NCBI GenBank assembly: GCA_947627615.1
Contig: CANQWS010000020.1
Location: 1-59,110 of the forward strand
From: an uncultured Muribaculaceae bacterium
GTDB lineage: Bacteria > Bacteroidota > Bacteroidia > Bacteroidales > Muribaculaceae
DNA length: 59,110 nucleotides
Direction of reading: 5' to 3'
Of this stretch, positions 33,871 to 44,167 are shown in pieces. The stretch's first letter is position 1. The number at the start of each line of letters is the position of its first letter. The position numbers and the translations under genes were made by a program. The notes under the pieces are model-generated. The model saw only the letters and a list, made by a program, of their open reading frames with translations, was not told the origin of the DNA and made no database searches.

Positions 33871-35370
33871 ATGAAAACGAAGAACAAATTACTGCTTTTA
33901 GCCGGAAGCGTTGCCGTCTTTGCGGTGTTTGCAACGGCAGGTTCATCCGAAGATGCGAGTGAGAATCTTTATACCGTTTCCCAGCATCCGGGTATGAACA
34001 ATGATTTCACTAAAGCGGCCGAATCGACAATCAATGGCGTTGTCAGCATCAAGAGCTTCGCCACTCCGCGTCAGCGCGGTTACAGCGGTGGCGGAGAAGA
34101 TTTCTTCAATGACCCGTTTTTCGATTTCTTCTTCGGCAATCCTTACGGTGGGGGAGGCCAGCAGCCTCGTCGCCGTCAGCAGCAGCCCAGGAACAGTGAG
34201 GAATCGCAGCAGCCGCTCGGTCTCGGATCCGGCGTCATCATATCGGCTGACGGATATATTGTAACCAACAACCACGTAATCGATGGCGCGGAGCGCCTTG
34301 AAGTGACGCTGAATGACAACCGCCAGTTCAACGCCACGGTAGTGGGCGCCGACCCCAACACCGACCTCGCTCTGATCAAAATCGACGCCAAGGAGCTACC
34401 CGTAATACCTATGGGCAACAGCGATGTGCTCAAAGTGGGCGAATGGGTCCTTGCCGTGGGAAATCCCTTCGGTCTGACTTCGACCGTGACCACCGGTATC
34501 GTATCGGCTAAGGCGCGCAGCATCTCGTCGGCCACCAACGGTCGTCCCATGGGGCTTGAGTCTTACATCCAGACCGATGCCGCCGTCAATCCGGGCAACT
34601 CGGGCGGAGCCCTTGTGAATCTCAACGGCGAGCTTGTGGGCATCAACACCGCCATCTATTCCCAGACTGGAAGCTATGCCGGATACTCTTTCGCCATACC
34701 AACGGCCATCGTCACCAAAGTGATAACCGACCTCCGTCAGTACGGAACCGTGCAGCGTGCGTTCCTTGGAATCAGCTACACTCCGCTTGATGCCAAATCG
34801 GCCAAGGAAAAGGGCATCAAGGACCTCGTTGACGGTCTGTATGTAGAGTCCGTCAATGACAGAAGCACCGCCATGGAGGCCGGCCTTCAGAAGGGCGACG
34901 TGATAACCGCCATAAACGGTAATCCCACCCATAATTCCGCACAGCTTCTGGAACAGGTGGCCCGTCTGCGTCCCGGCGACAAGGTGTCGATAACTTTCGT
35001 CCGTGACGGAAATAAGAAGACTGTGACCGCCACCCTCTATAATTCGCAGGGCAGCACGAAGATGACCCAGGCCTCGACCATCAGCGACCTCGGATGTGCG
35101 TTTAAGACGCTCGATGAAGAGACACGTCGTCAGCTCAAAATCAACGGCGGTCTGCAGGTTTCGGGCCTCAAGGACGGCAAATTCAAGTCCAACGGCATCA
35201 AGGACGGATTCATAATCCTCGACATCAACAACATGAAAGTTTCATCGGTGGATGACGTGGAGAAAATCTACAATGCCATCATCAAGAGCACTGATGACCA
35301 TGTGATGTTCATCACCGGCATTTATCCTACCGGCAAGAAGATGTACTATGCCGTGGACCTCAATGACTGA
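33871..35370 (+). CDS. Periplasmic serine protease of the HtrA/DegP (Do) family
   Basis: 499 residues with a signal peptide (MKTKNKLLLLAGSVAVFAVF). A low-complexity Gly/Gln/Arg stretch (about 68-115) resembles the DegP LA loop. The catalytic triad is His135 (TNNHVIDGA), Asp165 (NTDLALIKID) and Ser244 (NPGNSGGALVN). Two PDZ domains follow (about 300-390 and 400-499), the first with GLYVESVNDRSTAMEAGLQK. The protein degrades or refolds misfolded envelope proteins. Transcribed alone, with its own promoter and terminator. Confidence 0.94.
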   Translation: MKTKNKLLLLAGSVAVFAVFATAGSSEDASENLYTVSQHPGMNNDFTKAAESTINGVVSIKSFATPRQRGYSGGGEDFFNDPFFDFFFGNPYGGGGQQPRRRQQQPRNSEESQQPLGLGSGVIISADGYIVTNNHVIDGAERLEVTLNDNRQFNATVVGADPNTDLALIKIDAKELPVIPMGNSDVLKVGEWVLAVGNPFGLTSTVTTGIVSAKARSISSATNGRPMGLESYIQTDAAVNPGNSGGALVNLNGELVGINTAIYSQTGSYAGYSFAIPTAIVTKVITDLRQYGTVQRAFLGISYTPLDAKSAKEKGIKDLVDGLYVESVNDRSTAMEAGLQKGDVITAINGNPTHNSAQLLEQVARLRPGDKVSITFVRDGNKKTVTATLYNSQGSTKMTQASTISDLGCAFKTLDEETRRQLKINGGLQVSGLKDGKFKSNGIKDGFIILDINNMKVSSVDDVEKIYNAIIKSTDDHVMFITGIYPTGKKMYYAVDLND

Positions 35371-35405
35371 CAATTTCCTCTGAAACAGTAGACTTTAAAG
35401 CACTG

Positions 35406-35439
35406 AAAGCTGTCCGGACCATCAATTCCGGGCAGCTTT
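35406..35439 (+). terminator. Terminator of the HtrA gene
   Basis: AAAGCTGTCCGG (35406-35417) pairs with CCGGGCAGCTTT (35428-35439), one G-U pair, followed by TTAGTGTATTTT. Confidence 0.75.
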
Positions 35440-35461
35440 TAGTGTATTTTACATCTAATCA

Positions 35462-35493
35462 TTTGACAGAGATTGAGGAAATGATTAATTTTG
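35462..35493 (+). promoter_or_regulatory. Promoter of panC-panD
   Basis: TTTG at 35462-35465 and TAATTTTG at 35486-35493 with a 20-nt spacer match both Bacteroidetes promoter elements. Confidence 0.75.
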
Positions 35494-35575
35494 CGGTGGA
35501 TTTTCGGCTCATACCTGCCGTTTGTCATTAAAAAACATTCAGATAACTCAGCTCATATTCACAAAGAGAAAGAGA

Positions 35576-36427
35576 ATGAAAGTGTTAAGAACCGTCGGCG
35601 AACTGCGTAAGGCCATGGAAGGCCACCGCGAAGCCGGCCAGACCATAGGTCTTGTGCCCACAATGGGTGCTCTCCATGCAGGCCATATTTCACTTATGAA
35701 ACGCGCCCGCGATGAAAACGACATCGTGGTTGCGAGTGTGTTTGTCAATCCCACGCAGTTCAATAATCCTCAGGACCTCCAGACATATCCCCGCACGGAA
35801 AAGGAGGATTGCGCCGCTCTCACGGAAGCTGGAGTGGACTATGCGTTCATCCCCTCGGTCGAAGAGATTTATCCCGAACCTGACAACCGGGTGTTCGATC
35901 TCGGTCCCGTGGCCGAAGTCATGGAAGGCGCCATGCGTCCCGGTCATTTCAACGGCGTGGCCCAGATAGTTAGCAAACTTTTCGGCTATGTCAACCCCAC
36001 GAGAGCCTATTTCGGCGAGAAGGATTTTCAGCAGATTGCCGTGATTCGCCGGATGGCCGAGATCGAGGGATTCGGCTTTGACATTGTGGCATGCCCAATA
36101 GTGCGCGAGCCTGACGGCCTTGCACTGTCAAGCCGTAATGTGCGCCTCACTCCCGAGCAGCGTGCCGTTGCGCCGGCCATTCACCGTGTGCTCGCCGAGA
36201 GCCTTGAAAAGGCCGGGTCCATGACGGTTGCCGAAGTGAAGAAATGGGTGGTTGAAAAGATAGATTCCTATCCTTTCATGACCACCGAATATTACGAGAT
36301 TGTCAATCCGCTGACAATGCAGCCCGCCGACGAATGGATGACTCCCGACGGTCCGGCCGTGGGATGCGTTACTGTCTATTGCGGCGATGTCCGGCTTATC
36401 GACAATATAACCTATAGCAAGAAATGA
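35576..36427 (+). CDS. panC: Pantothenate synthetase (pantoate-beta-alanine ligase)
   Basis: 283 residues from [16 protein letters not shown], the usual family length; a frame extension to 35522 adds a poor 18 residues. [18 protein letters not shown] holds the HxGH ATP-binding motif, followed by [48 protein letters not shown] and [15 protein letters not shown]. It joins pantoate and beta-alanine with ATP in coenzyme A synthesis. The stop overlaps the panD start by ATGA, so its two substrates' enzymes are coupled: PanD makes the beta-alanine. Confidence 0.96.
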   Translation: MKVLRTVGELRKAMEGHREAGQTIGLVPTMGALHAGHISLMKRARDENDIVVASVFVNPTQFNNPQDLQTYPRTEKEDCAALTEAGVDYAFIPSVEEIYPEPDNRVFDLGPVAEVMEGAMRPGHFNGVAQIVSKLFGYVNPTRAYFGEKDFQQIAVIRRMAEIEGFGFDIVACPIVREPDGLALSSRNVRLTPEQRAVAPAIHRVLAESLEKAGSMTVAEVKKWVVEKIDSYPFMTTEYYEIVNPLTMQPADEWMTPDGPAVGCVTVYCGDVRLIDNITYSKK

Positions 36428-36780
36428 TACAGGTCCAGATGCTTAAATCCAAGATTCACCGGGTCACCGTTACCCAGGCTGATCTTGACTATATTGGAAG
36501 TATAACCATTGATGAGGATCTAATGGACGCTGCCGGAATTTTCCCCGGCGAGCGTGTATATATAGTTGACAACAACAATGGCGAACGCTTTGACACCTAC
36601 GTCATAGCCGGCCCGAGAGACAGCGGTGTGATCTGTCTTAACGGCGCCGCCGCCAGAAAGGTCCACACCGGTGACATTGTGATCATAATGAGCTATGTCA
36701 CCATGACTCCGGAAGAGGCGCGTACTTGGAAACCCACCGTGGTGTTCCCCGATACAGCCACAAACCGGCTTGTGAAATAA
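36424..36780 (+). CDS. panD: Aspartate 1-decarboxylase proenzyme
   Basis: 118 residues. [20 protein letters not shown] then [18 protein letters not shown] contains the Gly25-Ser26 self-cleavage site that gives the pyruvoyl group, and [16 protein letters not shown] and [17 protein letters not shown] are typical. It makes beta-alanine from aspartate for pantothenate. A start at Met6 is also possible and closer to family length, but the ATGA overlap with panC favours Met1. Confidence 0.95.
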   Translation: MIQVQMLKSKIHRVTVTQADLDYIGSITIDEDLMDAAGIFPGERVYIVDNNNGERFDTYVIAGPRDSGVICLNGAAARKVHTGDIVIIMSYVTMTPEEARTWKPTVVFPDTATNRLVK

Positions 36781-36823
36781 TTAACCAGTAACAATCTAAA
36801 AAAATTAACCATCCCCGCCCGAT

Positions 36824-38158
36824 ATGTTTGAAAATCTAAGCGAAAGACTTGAACGAAGCCTAAAGATACTGAAAGGTCAAGGCAAGATCACCGAAATAAA
36901 TGTAGCCGAAACGCTTAAGGACGTGCGCCGTGCGCTGCTCGACGCCGACGTCAATTACAAAGTTGCCAAGCAGTTCACAGACACGGTGAAAGCCAAGGCC
37001 ATAGGCCAGAACGTGCTCACAGCCGTCAAGCCGGGCGAGATGATGGTCAAGATTGTCCATGACGAGCTTGCCGCCCTCATGGGCAGCGAGACCGCGCAGG
37101 TGAATCTGTCAGGCAATCCCACGGTCATCCTCATGTCGGGTCTGCAGGGTTCCGGTAAGACCACCTTCTCCGGTAAACTCGCCCGCAAATACAAGAGCGA
37201 GAAGGCCCGCCGTCCTCTCCTTGTGGCAGGTGACGTATATCGTCCCGCCGCCATTGACCAGCTCAAGGTTCTCGGCGAGCAGATAGGAGTTCCGGTCTAC
37301 ACCGAGGACGGAAACAAGAATCCGGTAGAGATAGCCCGCAACGGTATAAAATATGCCAAGGCCAATAACCTCGACCTCGTGATTGTCGATACCGCCGGAC
37401 GTCTGGCCGTCGACGAGCAGATGATGGATGAGATTGAGGCTATTAAGAAAGCCGTTAATCCTCAGGAAACGCTCTTCGTTGTCGATGCCATGACCGGTCA
37501 GGACGCCGTGAATACCGCCAAGGAATTCAATGACCGTCTGGATTTCGACGGAGTGGTGCTCACCAAGCTCGACGGTGATACCAGAGGCGGTGCCGCGCTC
37601 TCTATCCGCACCGTTGTGACAAAGCCCATCAAGTTTGTGGGTACCGGCGAGAAGCTTGACGCCATTGACCTGTTCCATCCTTCGCGTATGGCCGACCGAA
37701 TCCTCGGCATGGGCGACATTGTCTCGCTCGTTGAGAAGGCCCAGAACGCTTACGACGAAGAGGAAGCCCGGAAGCTCTCGCGCAAGATTGCAAAAAATCA
37801 GTTTGACTTCAATGATTTCCTCGGTCAGATACAGCAGATCAAGAAAATGGGTAATCTGAAGGACCTCGCGTCGATGATTCCCGGCGTAGGCAAGGCCATC
37901 AAGGACATAGACATCGATGACAATGCCTTCAAGGGCATCGAGGCCATCATACAGTCAATGACCAAGGAAGAGAGAGCCAATCCGCAGATCATAAACCAGA
38001 GCCGCCGCCAGCGCATAGCTCGCGGTTCGGGCACGACCCTCGTCGAAGTCAACCGCATGATAAAGCAGTTTGACCAGATGCGCAAGATGATGAAGACTGT
38101 GACTTCTATGAAAAATCCCATGAAGATGATGAAAGGGATGCGTGGAGGACGCCGTTGA
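36824..38158 (+). CDS. ffh: Signal recognition particle protein Ffh
   Basis: 444 residues. N domain, then the GTPase G domain with GLQGSGKTTFSGKLARKY, DVYRPAAIDQLKVL, VIVDTAGRLAVDEQMM and VLTKLDGDTRGGAAL, then the Met-rich M domain (about 330-444) with MGNLKDLASMIPGVG and a final MRKMMKTVTSMKNPMKMMKG. It binds signal peptides and 4.5S RNA for co-translational targeting. No SRP RNA gene was recognised in the window. Confidence 0.97.
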   Translation: MFENLSERLERSLKILKGQGKITEINVAETLKDVRRALLDADVNYKVAKQFTDTVKAKAIGQNVLTAVKPGEMMVKIVHDELAALMGSETAQVNLSGNPTVILMSGLQGSGKTTFSGKLARKYKSEKARRPLLVAGDVYRPAAIDQLKVLGEQIGVPVYTEDGNKNPVEIARNGIKYAKANNLDLVIVDTAGRLAVDEQMMDEIEAIKKAVNPQETLFVVDAMTGQDAVNTAKEFNDRLDFDGVVLTKLDGDTRGGAALSIRTVVTKPIKFVGTGEKLDAIDLFHPSRMADRILGMGDIVSLVEKAQNAYDEEEARKLSRKIAKNQFDFNDFLGQIQQIKKMGNLKDLASMIPGVGKAIKDIDIDDNAFKGIEAIIQSMTKEERANPQIINQSRRQRIARGSGTTLVEVNRMIKQFDQMRKMMKTVTSMKNPMKMMKGMRGGRR

Positions 38159-38225
38159 CGGATTCTGACAAAACTTTGAAAATAGATTTAAATATTCACA
38201 TACCCACCCAATTAATTGATTTTTT

Positions 38226-39125
38226 ATGCTTATTGACGGAAAGAAGATATCCGCCGATTTGAAATCGGAAATCGCCGCCGAGGTTCAGCAGATGGTTGAC
38301 CGCGGTGAAAAACGTCCGCATCTGGCCGCTATTCTCGTGGGTCACGACGGCGGAAGCGAGACTTATGTGGCCAACAAGGTCAAAGCCTGCGAGCAGTGTG
38401 GTTTCAAGTCAACTCTCATTCGGTTTGAGGACACTGTGACGGAAGAGGAACTGCTCTCTGCCATAGACTCGCTGAACCGGAACGCCGATGTCGACGGTTT
38501 CATTGTGCAGTTGCCGTTGCCGCGTCACATCTCCGAACAGCGTGTGATCGAGGCCATAGATTACCGCAAGGATGTCGATGGATTCCATCCGGTCAATGTG
38601 GGTCGTATGTCAATCGGTCTCCCTTGTTTCGTGTCGGCAACTCCGTTCGGCATCATGGAGCTTCTGCGCCGCTACAACGTGCCCACACGCGGAGCCAGAT
38701 GCGTGGTGCTCGGCCGCAGCAACATCGTTGGCAAGCCGGTGGCTACTCTGATGATGCAGAAAGCCGAGCCGGGCAATGCCACAGTCACGGTGTGCCACAG
38801 CGCCACGCCGGACATCAAGGCTATATGCCGCGAGGCCGACATTATCATCGCCGCCCTCGGAAGCCCCGGTTTTGTGACCGCCGACATGGTCAAGCCCGGA
38901 GCCGCCATTATTGATGTCGGTACAACACGCGTTCCTGATTCAACAAGAAAGAGCGGATTCCGTCTGTGTGGCGACGTGGATTTCGCAAATGTGGAACCGC
39001 TGTGCTCATTTATCACCCCCGTGCCCGGCGGTGTAGGGCCCATGACCATCGCTTCACTCATGCACAATACTCTTCTGGCTGCGCGTCACGAAGTTTATCC
39101 TGCTGTGGATGCCCCTGATTTATAA
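38226..39125 (+). CDS. folD: Bifunctional methylenetetrahydrofolate dehydrogenase/cyclohydrolase FolD
   Basis: 299 residues. [25 protein letters not shown]-like residues at the start hold the catalytic Tyr-x3-Lys, [14 protein letters not shown] follows, then [16 protein letters not shown], and [18 protein letters not shown] with [26 protein letters not shown] at the end. It oxidises methylene-THF to formyl-THF. Transcribed with the same orientation as ffh, 67 nt downstream. Confidence 0.97.
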   Translation: MLIDGKKISADLKSEIAAEVQQMVDRGEKRPHLAAILVGHDGGSETYVANKVKACEQCGFKSTLIRFEDTVTEEELLSAIDSLNRNADVDGFIVQLPLPRHISEQRVIEAIDYRKDVDGFHPVNVGRMSIGLPCFVSATPFGIMELLRRYNVPTRGARCVVLGRSNIVGKPVATLMMQKAEPGNATVTVCHSATPDIKAICREADIIIAALGSPGFVTADMVKPGAAIIDVGTTRVPDSTRKSGFRLCGDVDFANVEPLCSFITPVPGGVGPMTIASLMHNTLLAARHEVYPAVDAPDL

Positions 39126-39164
39126 TTGTTTGAAAAATATTGGCGTATTTTTCTTCATAATTCC

Positions 39165-39195
39165 ATTGCCGAAACGAAAAATATGCTTAACTTTG
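39165..39195 (+). promoter_or_regulatory. Promoter of tRNA-His
   Basis: TAACTTTG at 39188-39195 with ATTG at 39165-39168, 19-nt spacer. Confidence 0.65.
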
Positions 39196-39245
39196 CAGCG
39201 CAAAACCGCAGAACAAGTCCTTAGGGCTTCGCGGTCTGCTTAAAT

Positions 39246-39320
<75 letters not shown>

Positions 39321-39452
39321 CCCACCAATCAATAACCAATGTCTCAAGTCATTCCCGGCTTGAGACATTCTGCTTTTATATCCGTCGCTGTTTCCTGCGC
39401 GTGCCCGTTTCTTGCCTTATTTGACAATCTTTTGACGAAAAGAGACATTCGT

Positions 39453-39483
39453 TTTGAAATGCGTTGGAATGTATATAAATTTG
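39453..39483 (+). promoter_or_regulatory. Promoter of the acetylesterase-mannanase unit
   Basis: TTTG at 39453-39456, 19-nt spacer, TAAATTTG at 39476-39483: both Bacteroidetes elements at good spacing. Transcription would start near 39487, which excludes an ATG at 39454 and supports the start at 39505. Confidence 0.75.
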
Positions 39484-39504
39484 CCGCACAAACCAATCGA
39501 AACC

Positions 39505-40944
39505 ATGCATACCCGAATATTTACATTTCTCGTTATAGCTTTGACAGCAGCGGTCTCTGAAGCCGCAGTGAAACTCCCGCATGTATTTACCGACCATCTT
39601 GTCCTGCAGGCCGACACCGCCGTAGCCTTGTGGGGTAAAGCAACTCCGGGCGCGGAGGTCACGGCATCCGGCTCATGGGGCGCCCGCTCGTCGGCAAAAG
39701 CCGGCGCCGACAGCTGCTGGCGGATGATGCTGCGCACTCCCGTGGCTTCGTACACTCCGCTTGGTCTTGAAGTGACCGATATGGCCGACAAGACCTCGGT
39801 AAGACTCACCGACGTGCTCGCCGGCGAGGTCTGGGTGGCTTCGGGGCAGAGTAACATGGAAATGCCGCTGCGCGGATTCTGGAATCAGCCCGTTGAGGGC
39901 GGGGGAGAGCAGATAACTTTTGCCCGCAGTCTCGGAAAGGGAATCCGGTTCCTGACTGTTCCGAAAGCTCTCAGCTATGAACCGCAGTATGATTTCGAAG
40001 GCGGCTGGAAGACAAGCGACCCGGAGAATGCCGCCGATTTTTCTGCGGTGGCCTGGTATTTCGCCACGGCTCTCCGCGACATGCTGGATGTTCCGGTAGG
40101 CATCGTTTGCTGTGCCTACGGCGGCTCCAAGGTCGAGGGATGGGAACCGGCATCGGTCCTCGCCACGTATCCTGACTGTGATATGGAAGCGGAGCGTAAC
40201 AATACCGAAATGAGTGACTGGTACAGAATAGGGTGCATGTACAATGCGATGCTTCTTCCCGTTGCCGGCTACACGGCCCGCGGATTCCTGTGGAATCAGG
40301 GTGAGTCCAATGTTGGCGCCCATGACGTGTATCCGCAGCGACAGGCCGATATGCTGAAAGTGTGGCGTTCGCTCTGGGGCAATGACAACATGAAATTCTA
40401 TTTCGTCGAGCTTCCCGGATGGGTCTACAGCGGTGTCGACGGAACCGAGTGCGCTGTCTTCAGGGAAGCGCAGCACAAGGCAGCTGCCGAGACCCCGGGC
40501 GCATATATAGTATGCACTTCCGACCTTGTCTATCCCGACGAGCCGGATGACATTCATGCCCGTAACAAGCGGCCCATAGGCCTGCGTCTCGCTCAGGCTG
40601 CCGCTACACATACCTACGGACTCAAAGGCGTTCCGCACACATATCCCACCTTCAGGAATGTGGATTTTCAAGGCGCTAAGGCTGTTCTGATCTTCAATGA
40701 CGCCGGACGCGGATTCACTCCCAACGAAAATCTTCAGGGATTCGAAGTGGCCGGCGAGGACCGGAAGTTTTATCCGGCCGAGGCCGTGCTTGACGGCAGC
40801 AACTTCACCATCCATGTGAGCGCGCCTCAGGTCAGCGACATAAAGTCCGTACGCTACTGCTTCAAGAATTTTGCCATAGGCAAGGTGCATGATATGTCAG
40901 GCATACCGCTGGTGCCGTTCAGGACTGATGACTGGAATGAATAA
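39505..40944 (+). CDS. Secreted SGNH-type carbohydrate acetylesterase (sialate O-acetylesterase-like)
   Basis: 479 residues from MHTRIFTFLVIALTAAVSEA, a good signal peptide. VKLPHVFTDHLVLQAD and a beta-sandwich come first, then the SGNH blocks: VASGQSNMEMPL with the catalytic Ser, VPVGIVCCAYGGSKVEGW (Gly), GFLWNQGESNVG (Asn), and DDIHARNKRPIGLRLA with the Asp-x2-His pair. Related enzymes remove acetyl from sialic acid, xylan or mannan. Directly followed, 21 nt on, by a GH5 mannanase-like gene, so acetylated mannan is the best guess for the substrate. Confidence 0.88.
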   Translation: MHTRIFTFLVIALTAAVSEAAVKLPHVFTDHLVLQADTAVALWGKATPGAEVTASGSWGARSSAKAGADSCWRMMLRTPVASYTPLGLEVTDMADKTSVRLTDVLAGEVWVASGQSNMEMPLRGFWNQPVEGGGEQITFARSLGKGIRFLTVPKALSYEPQYDFEGGWKTSDPENAADFSAVAWYFATALRDMLDVPVGIVCCAYGGSKVEGWEPASVLATYPDCDMEAERNNTEMSDWYRIGCMYNAMLLPVAGYTARGFLWNQGESNVGAHDVYPQRQADMLKVWRSLWGNDNMKFYFVELPGWVYSGVDGTECAVFREAQHKAAAETPGAYIVCTSDLVYPDEPDDIHARNKRPIGLRLAQAAATHTYGLKGVPHTYPTFRNVDFQGAKAVLIFNDAGRGFTPNENLQGFEVAGEDRKFYPAEAVLDGSNFTIHVSAPQVSDIKSVRYCFKNFAIGKVHDMSGIPLVPFRTDDWNE

Positions 40945-40965
40945 TCCCGATTATACTCCCCATAT

Positions 40966-42231
40966 ATGCTAAGAAAAGTCAATATTTCGCTTATAATAGT
41001 ACTATTTGTTATGTCGGTACTCTCTGTTTCCGCTAATGATTTCGTGACCGTCAACAAAGGTGAGTTCATCCTGCGAGGAAAACCATATCGTTTCGTGGGA
41101 ACCAATTTCTGGTACGGCCCCATTCTCGGGTCCCGTTCCGCAGGAGGCGACAGAAACCGGCTGATGGCCGAACTCGATTCCCTGAAAGCCATGGGATTGG
41201 ATAATCTGCGTGTTCTTGTGGGCGGTGACGGTGACCGCCGGATGGAGAGCCACATAGAGCCTACGCTTCAGAAAGCGCCGGGAGTCTATGATCAGGACCT
41301 CCTTGAGGGACTCGACTTCTTTCTGGCCGAGATGGAGAAGCGTGACATGCGCGCGGTGCTTTATCTCAACAACTCATGGGAATGGAGCGGCGGTTACGGC
41401 ACTTATCTTGAATGGACCGGCCACGGGGAGTGTCCGCTTCCCAACCGCGACGGCTATCAGGCCTATATAAGCCATGTCAGCAAGTTCATAACCTCTCCGG
41501 AGGCAAAGGCCCTCTATGCGTCGCATGTACGGAACATCGTGGGCCGCATGAATTCAATTACAGGACGCCCTTACAGCGAATCGCCCGCCATAATGTCATG
41601 GCAGATAGCCAATGAGCCCCGTTGTTTCGATTCCGCCAACAAACAGGAATTTGAAAAGTGGCTCGTGGAGACCGGCAGACTCATAAAGAGCATTGACGGC
41701 AACCACCTAGTTTCCACCGGAAGCGAAGGGTACAACGGCTGCGAGGGCGATATAGAGCTGTGGGCCCGGATTCATAATTCCGATGCCATAGATTATGCCA
41801 ATATTCATATATGGCCTTACAACTGGCGGTGGATAACGTCCGACAGTCTTAAGGAAAAACTGCCTCAGGCACTTGAAAACACTTCCGATTACATAAGCCG
41901 TCACCGCCGGCTTACGGAGAAGCCGCTCGTGCTTGAGGAATTCGGATACCCGCGTGACAATATGGCCGTTTCGCCTGATTCATCAACGGAATGCAGGGAC
42001 GCCTACTATGAACACGTGTTCCGCCTCGTCTCGGAGTCCGCCGATCTCAACGGCGTCAATTTCTGGGGGTGGGGAGGTATGGCCAAGCCGGCCCACAGGA
42101 CATGGCAGCCGGGCGATGACTACACCGGCGACCCGGCTCAGGAGGACCAGGGCCTCAATTCGGTATTCATTTCTGATAAATCCACAATAGAGATAATCCG
42201 CAAAGCTGCCGGTTCCATAAATAAATACTGA
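40966..42231 (+). CDS. Secreted GH5 endo-beta-1,4-mannanase-like glycosidase
   Basis: 421 residues with signal peptide (to about VLSVSAND). The barrel starts with FILRGKPYRFVGTNFWYG, has LKAMGLDNLRVLVGGDG, acid/base Glu217 in SWQIANEPRC, ANIHIWPYNWRWI, and the nucleophile Glu within VLEEFGYPRD (Glu324 or Glu325). These features point to GH5 subfamily 7 (beta-mannanases), also with NSWEWSGGYGTYLEW. It would cut beta-mannan or related glycans in the periplasm or outside. It forms a pair with the acetylesterase. No SusC/SusD genes are nearby. Confidence 0.87.
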   Translation: MLRKVNISLIIVLFVMSVLSVSANDFVTVNKGEFILRGKPYRFVGTNFWYGPILGSRSAGGDRNRLMAELDSLKAMGLDNLRVLVGGDGDRRMESHIEPTLQKAPGVYDQDLLEGLDFFLAEMEKRDMRAVLYLNNSWEWSGGYGTYLEWTGHGECPLPNRDGYQAYISHVSKFITSPEAKALYASHVRNIVGRMNSITGRPYSESPAIMSWQIANEPRCFDSANKQEFEKWLVETGRLIKSIDGNHLVSTGSEGYNGCEGDIELWARIHNSDAIDYANIHIWPYNWRWITSDSLKEKLPQALENTSDYISRHRRLTEKPLVLEEFGYPRDNMAVSPDSSTECRDAYYEHVFRLVSESADLNGVNFWGWGGMAKPAHRTWQPGDDYTGDPAQEDQGLNSVFISDKSTIEIIRKAAGSINKY

Positions 42232-42281
42232 CCGGATTATTCACAGAGTTTATATAAGGTAAATTTAGGTTGTACGGTTGT

Positions 42282-42320
42282 TGCCAGAGTATCCGGAACA
42301 CACATTCAGATACTCTGGCA
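42282..42320 (+). terminator. Hairpin terminator of the mannanase unit
   Basis: A perfect 12-bp stem, TGCCAGAGTATC with GATACTCTGGCA, 15-nt loop, about 50 nt after the stop codon. Confidence 0.7.
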
Positions 42321-42418
42321 GCAAAGTTTATCACTCCTTTTTCTTCATTTTGCACTCATTAGACAAAAAAAGATAAATTGATGATAAAATAGTGTAAATA
42401 TTAACTGTGTTTGTACAT

Positions 42419-42426
42419 TACTTTTG
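42419..42426 (+). promoter_or_regulatory. Orphan -7 box (TACTTTTG) leading into the insertion sequence
   Basis: The box fits TAnnTTTG, but no good -33 element or gene is linked to it. About 150 nt of leader-like AT-rich DNA follow before the IS starts at 42576, with no open frame of note. It may drive a gene that was lost when the IS arrived, or the transposase. The rest of the 344 bp between the mannanase gene and the IS holds only the terminator. Confidence 0.4.
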
Positions 42427-42575
42427 CACCAGTAAAAACCATGTAAGAAACATCTTTTCTTGCCTTAAATAAAAATCATAACATAACATTTATCAAAATC
42501 AATCATTTCCACCTGACTTCGCCGCATAAAAAATTGGAAAACGCAATTGGTTAACTATCAATTGTTTTGTAAATC

Positions 42576-44167
42576 TGCGTACCCTGATTTGGGGTACGTA
42601 AGCTGTTTTTTACCATGTTTATTAAGAAAAAGAAGAATCGCACTGGAACAGTCAGCATTGTAATCGCTGAAAAAATCTCTGGCAGATATTCGGAGCTGAC
42701 CACTATCGGCATCGCAAGAGATGAGTCGGAGATAGAAGATATCGTAGCCAAAGGCAAGGAATGGATTGACCGGGAGCAGCAACGCAGACATCCCCGGCTT
42801 GACTTGTTCGGAGATGAGCGCGGAAGATGCGAGCAGGAACTGATGAATGCCGATCAGCTTTTGAACAGTATAACCAACATTACCATCGACGGAGCTGACC
42901 TGATACTCGACAGGGTGTTTGACAATGTCGGGTTCAACCGTATCGAAGATGATGTATTCCGGAAACTGGTCAAGGCCAGGTTGTCTTATCCGGCGAGCAA
43001 ATCGGCCACGACGGAGTATCTGAAGAACCATTTTGACGATGACGTGAGCCTGTCGAAGATTTACCGCTACCTTGACAAACTGAGTGACAGTCAGCACCGC
43101 ATAGTTCAGGACATAAGTGTGGAACATACCCGGAAGATACTTGGCGGTCATATCGGAGTGCTGTTCTATGACGTCACCACGCTTTACTTTGAGGCTGATT
43201 ATGAGGACGAATTGCGTAAGACTGGGTTCTCCAAAGAAGGGCGCCACAAGAACCCTCAGATAATATTGGGCCTTCTGGTAAGTCTGGGCGGCTATCCTCT
43301 GGCCTATTGTATCCATGAGGGCAACAAATACGAAGGGCATACGATGCTTCCGGTCGTGACGGAATTTGTACGCAAATACAATCTGGAGGATTTTATCGTA
43401 GTGGCCGATTCGGGACTGATGAACGGCGACAATATTGCTGATCTCGAGGCAAACGGCTACAAGTATATAATAGGAGCCAAGATCAAGACTGAAAGCAAGA
43501 AGATCAAGGAATGGATACTGAAACAGCCAAGGGACGACCGCCGGATGGTGGAATACGACAAGGGCGACGGCAGGCGGCTGTTGGTGGGATATACCGACGA
43601 CCGAGCCCGCAAGGATGCCTATAACCGCGAGAAAGGAATCCGCAGACTTGAAAAGGCCTACCGCAGATGCACACTCACAAAAGACCACATAAATAAGCGC
43701 GGCTATAACAAGTTCCTTACAATGGAGGGCGATGTGAAAGTATCTATTGACTACGACAAACTCGAAACAGACGCAAAATGGGACGGCCTCAAAGGGTATC
43801 TCACAAACACCGACATACCGGCCTCACAGGTATATGCCGCCTACCACAACCTATGGCATGTGGAGCGGGCATTCCGTATATCCAAGTCCAAAATAGAGAT
43901 ACGGCCTATGTTCCACTTCACCCGACGGCGAATCGAAGCACACGTCTGCATCTGCTTCGTCGCACTGAAAGTCTATAAGGAACTGGAGCGTCTGCTGAAA
44001 CTGGCAGGCATCAACATGAGTGTAGACAAAGTACTGGCTCTCGCCCAGACAATCGTTACTATACAGCTTACTCTTCCTCAAAACAAGCAGACCATCTCCC
44101 GGACCATGCTCATGAAACGGCATCAACGCATCGCCCCTCTCTTCTCAGATGATTTTTGGGGTACGCA
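42576..44167 (+). mobile_element. IS1634-family insertion sequence
   Basis: Bounded by TGCGTACCC at 42576-42584 and GGGTACGCA at 44159-44167, imperfect beyond 9 bp. Just inside the left end, CGTACCC (42578-42584) also pairs with GGGTACG (42592-42598) as a hairpin that could block read-through from outside. The right boundary falls at the end of the transposase frame. I see no clear target duplication, so the exact outer boundary is uncertain by a few bases. Confidence 0.8.

Noticed and set aside
39673-40890. 405-residue frame opposite the acetylesterase gene
   Set aside because: It is a shadow of a clear SGNH esterase with signal peptide and promoter; its own sequence has no family features.
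42558-43688. 376-residue frame opposite the IS1634 transposase
   Set aside because: The transposase has intact DDE motifs; the reverse frame shows no domain.
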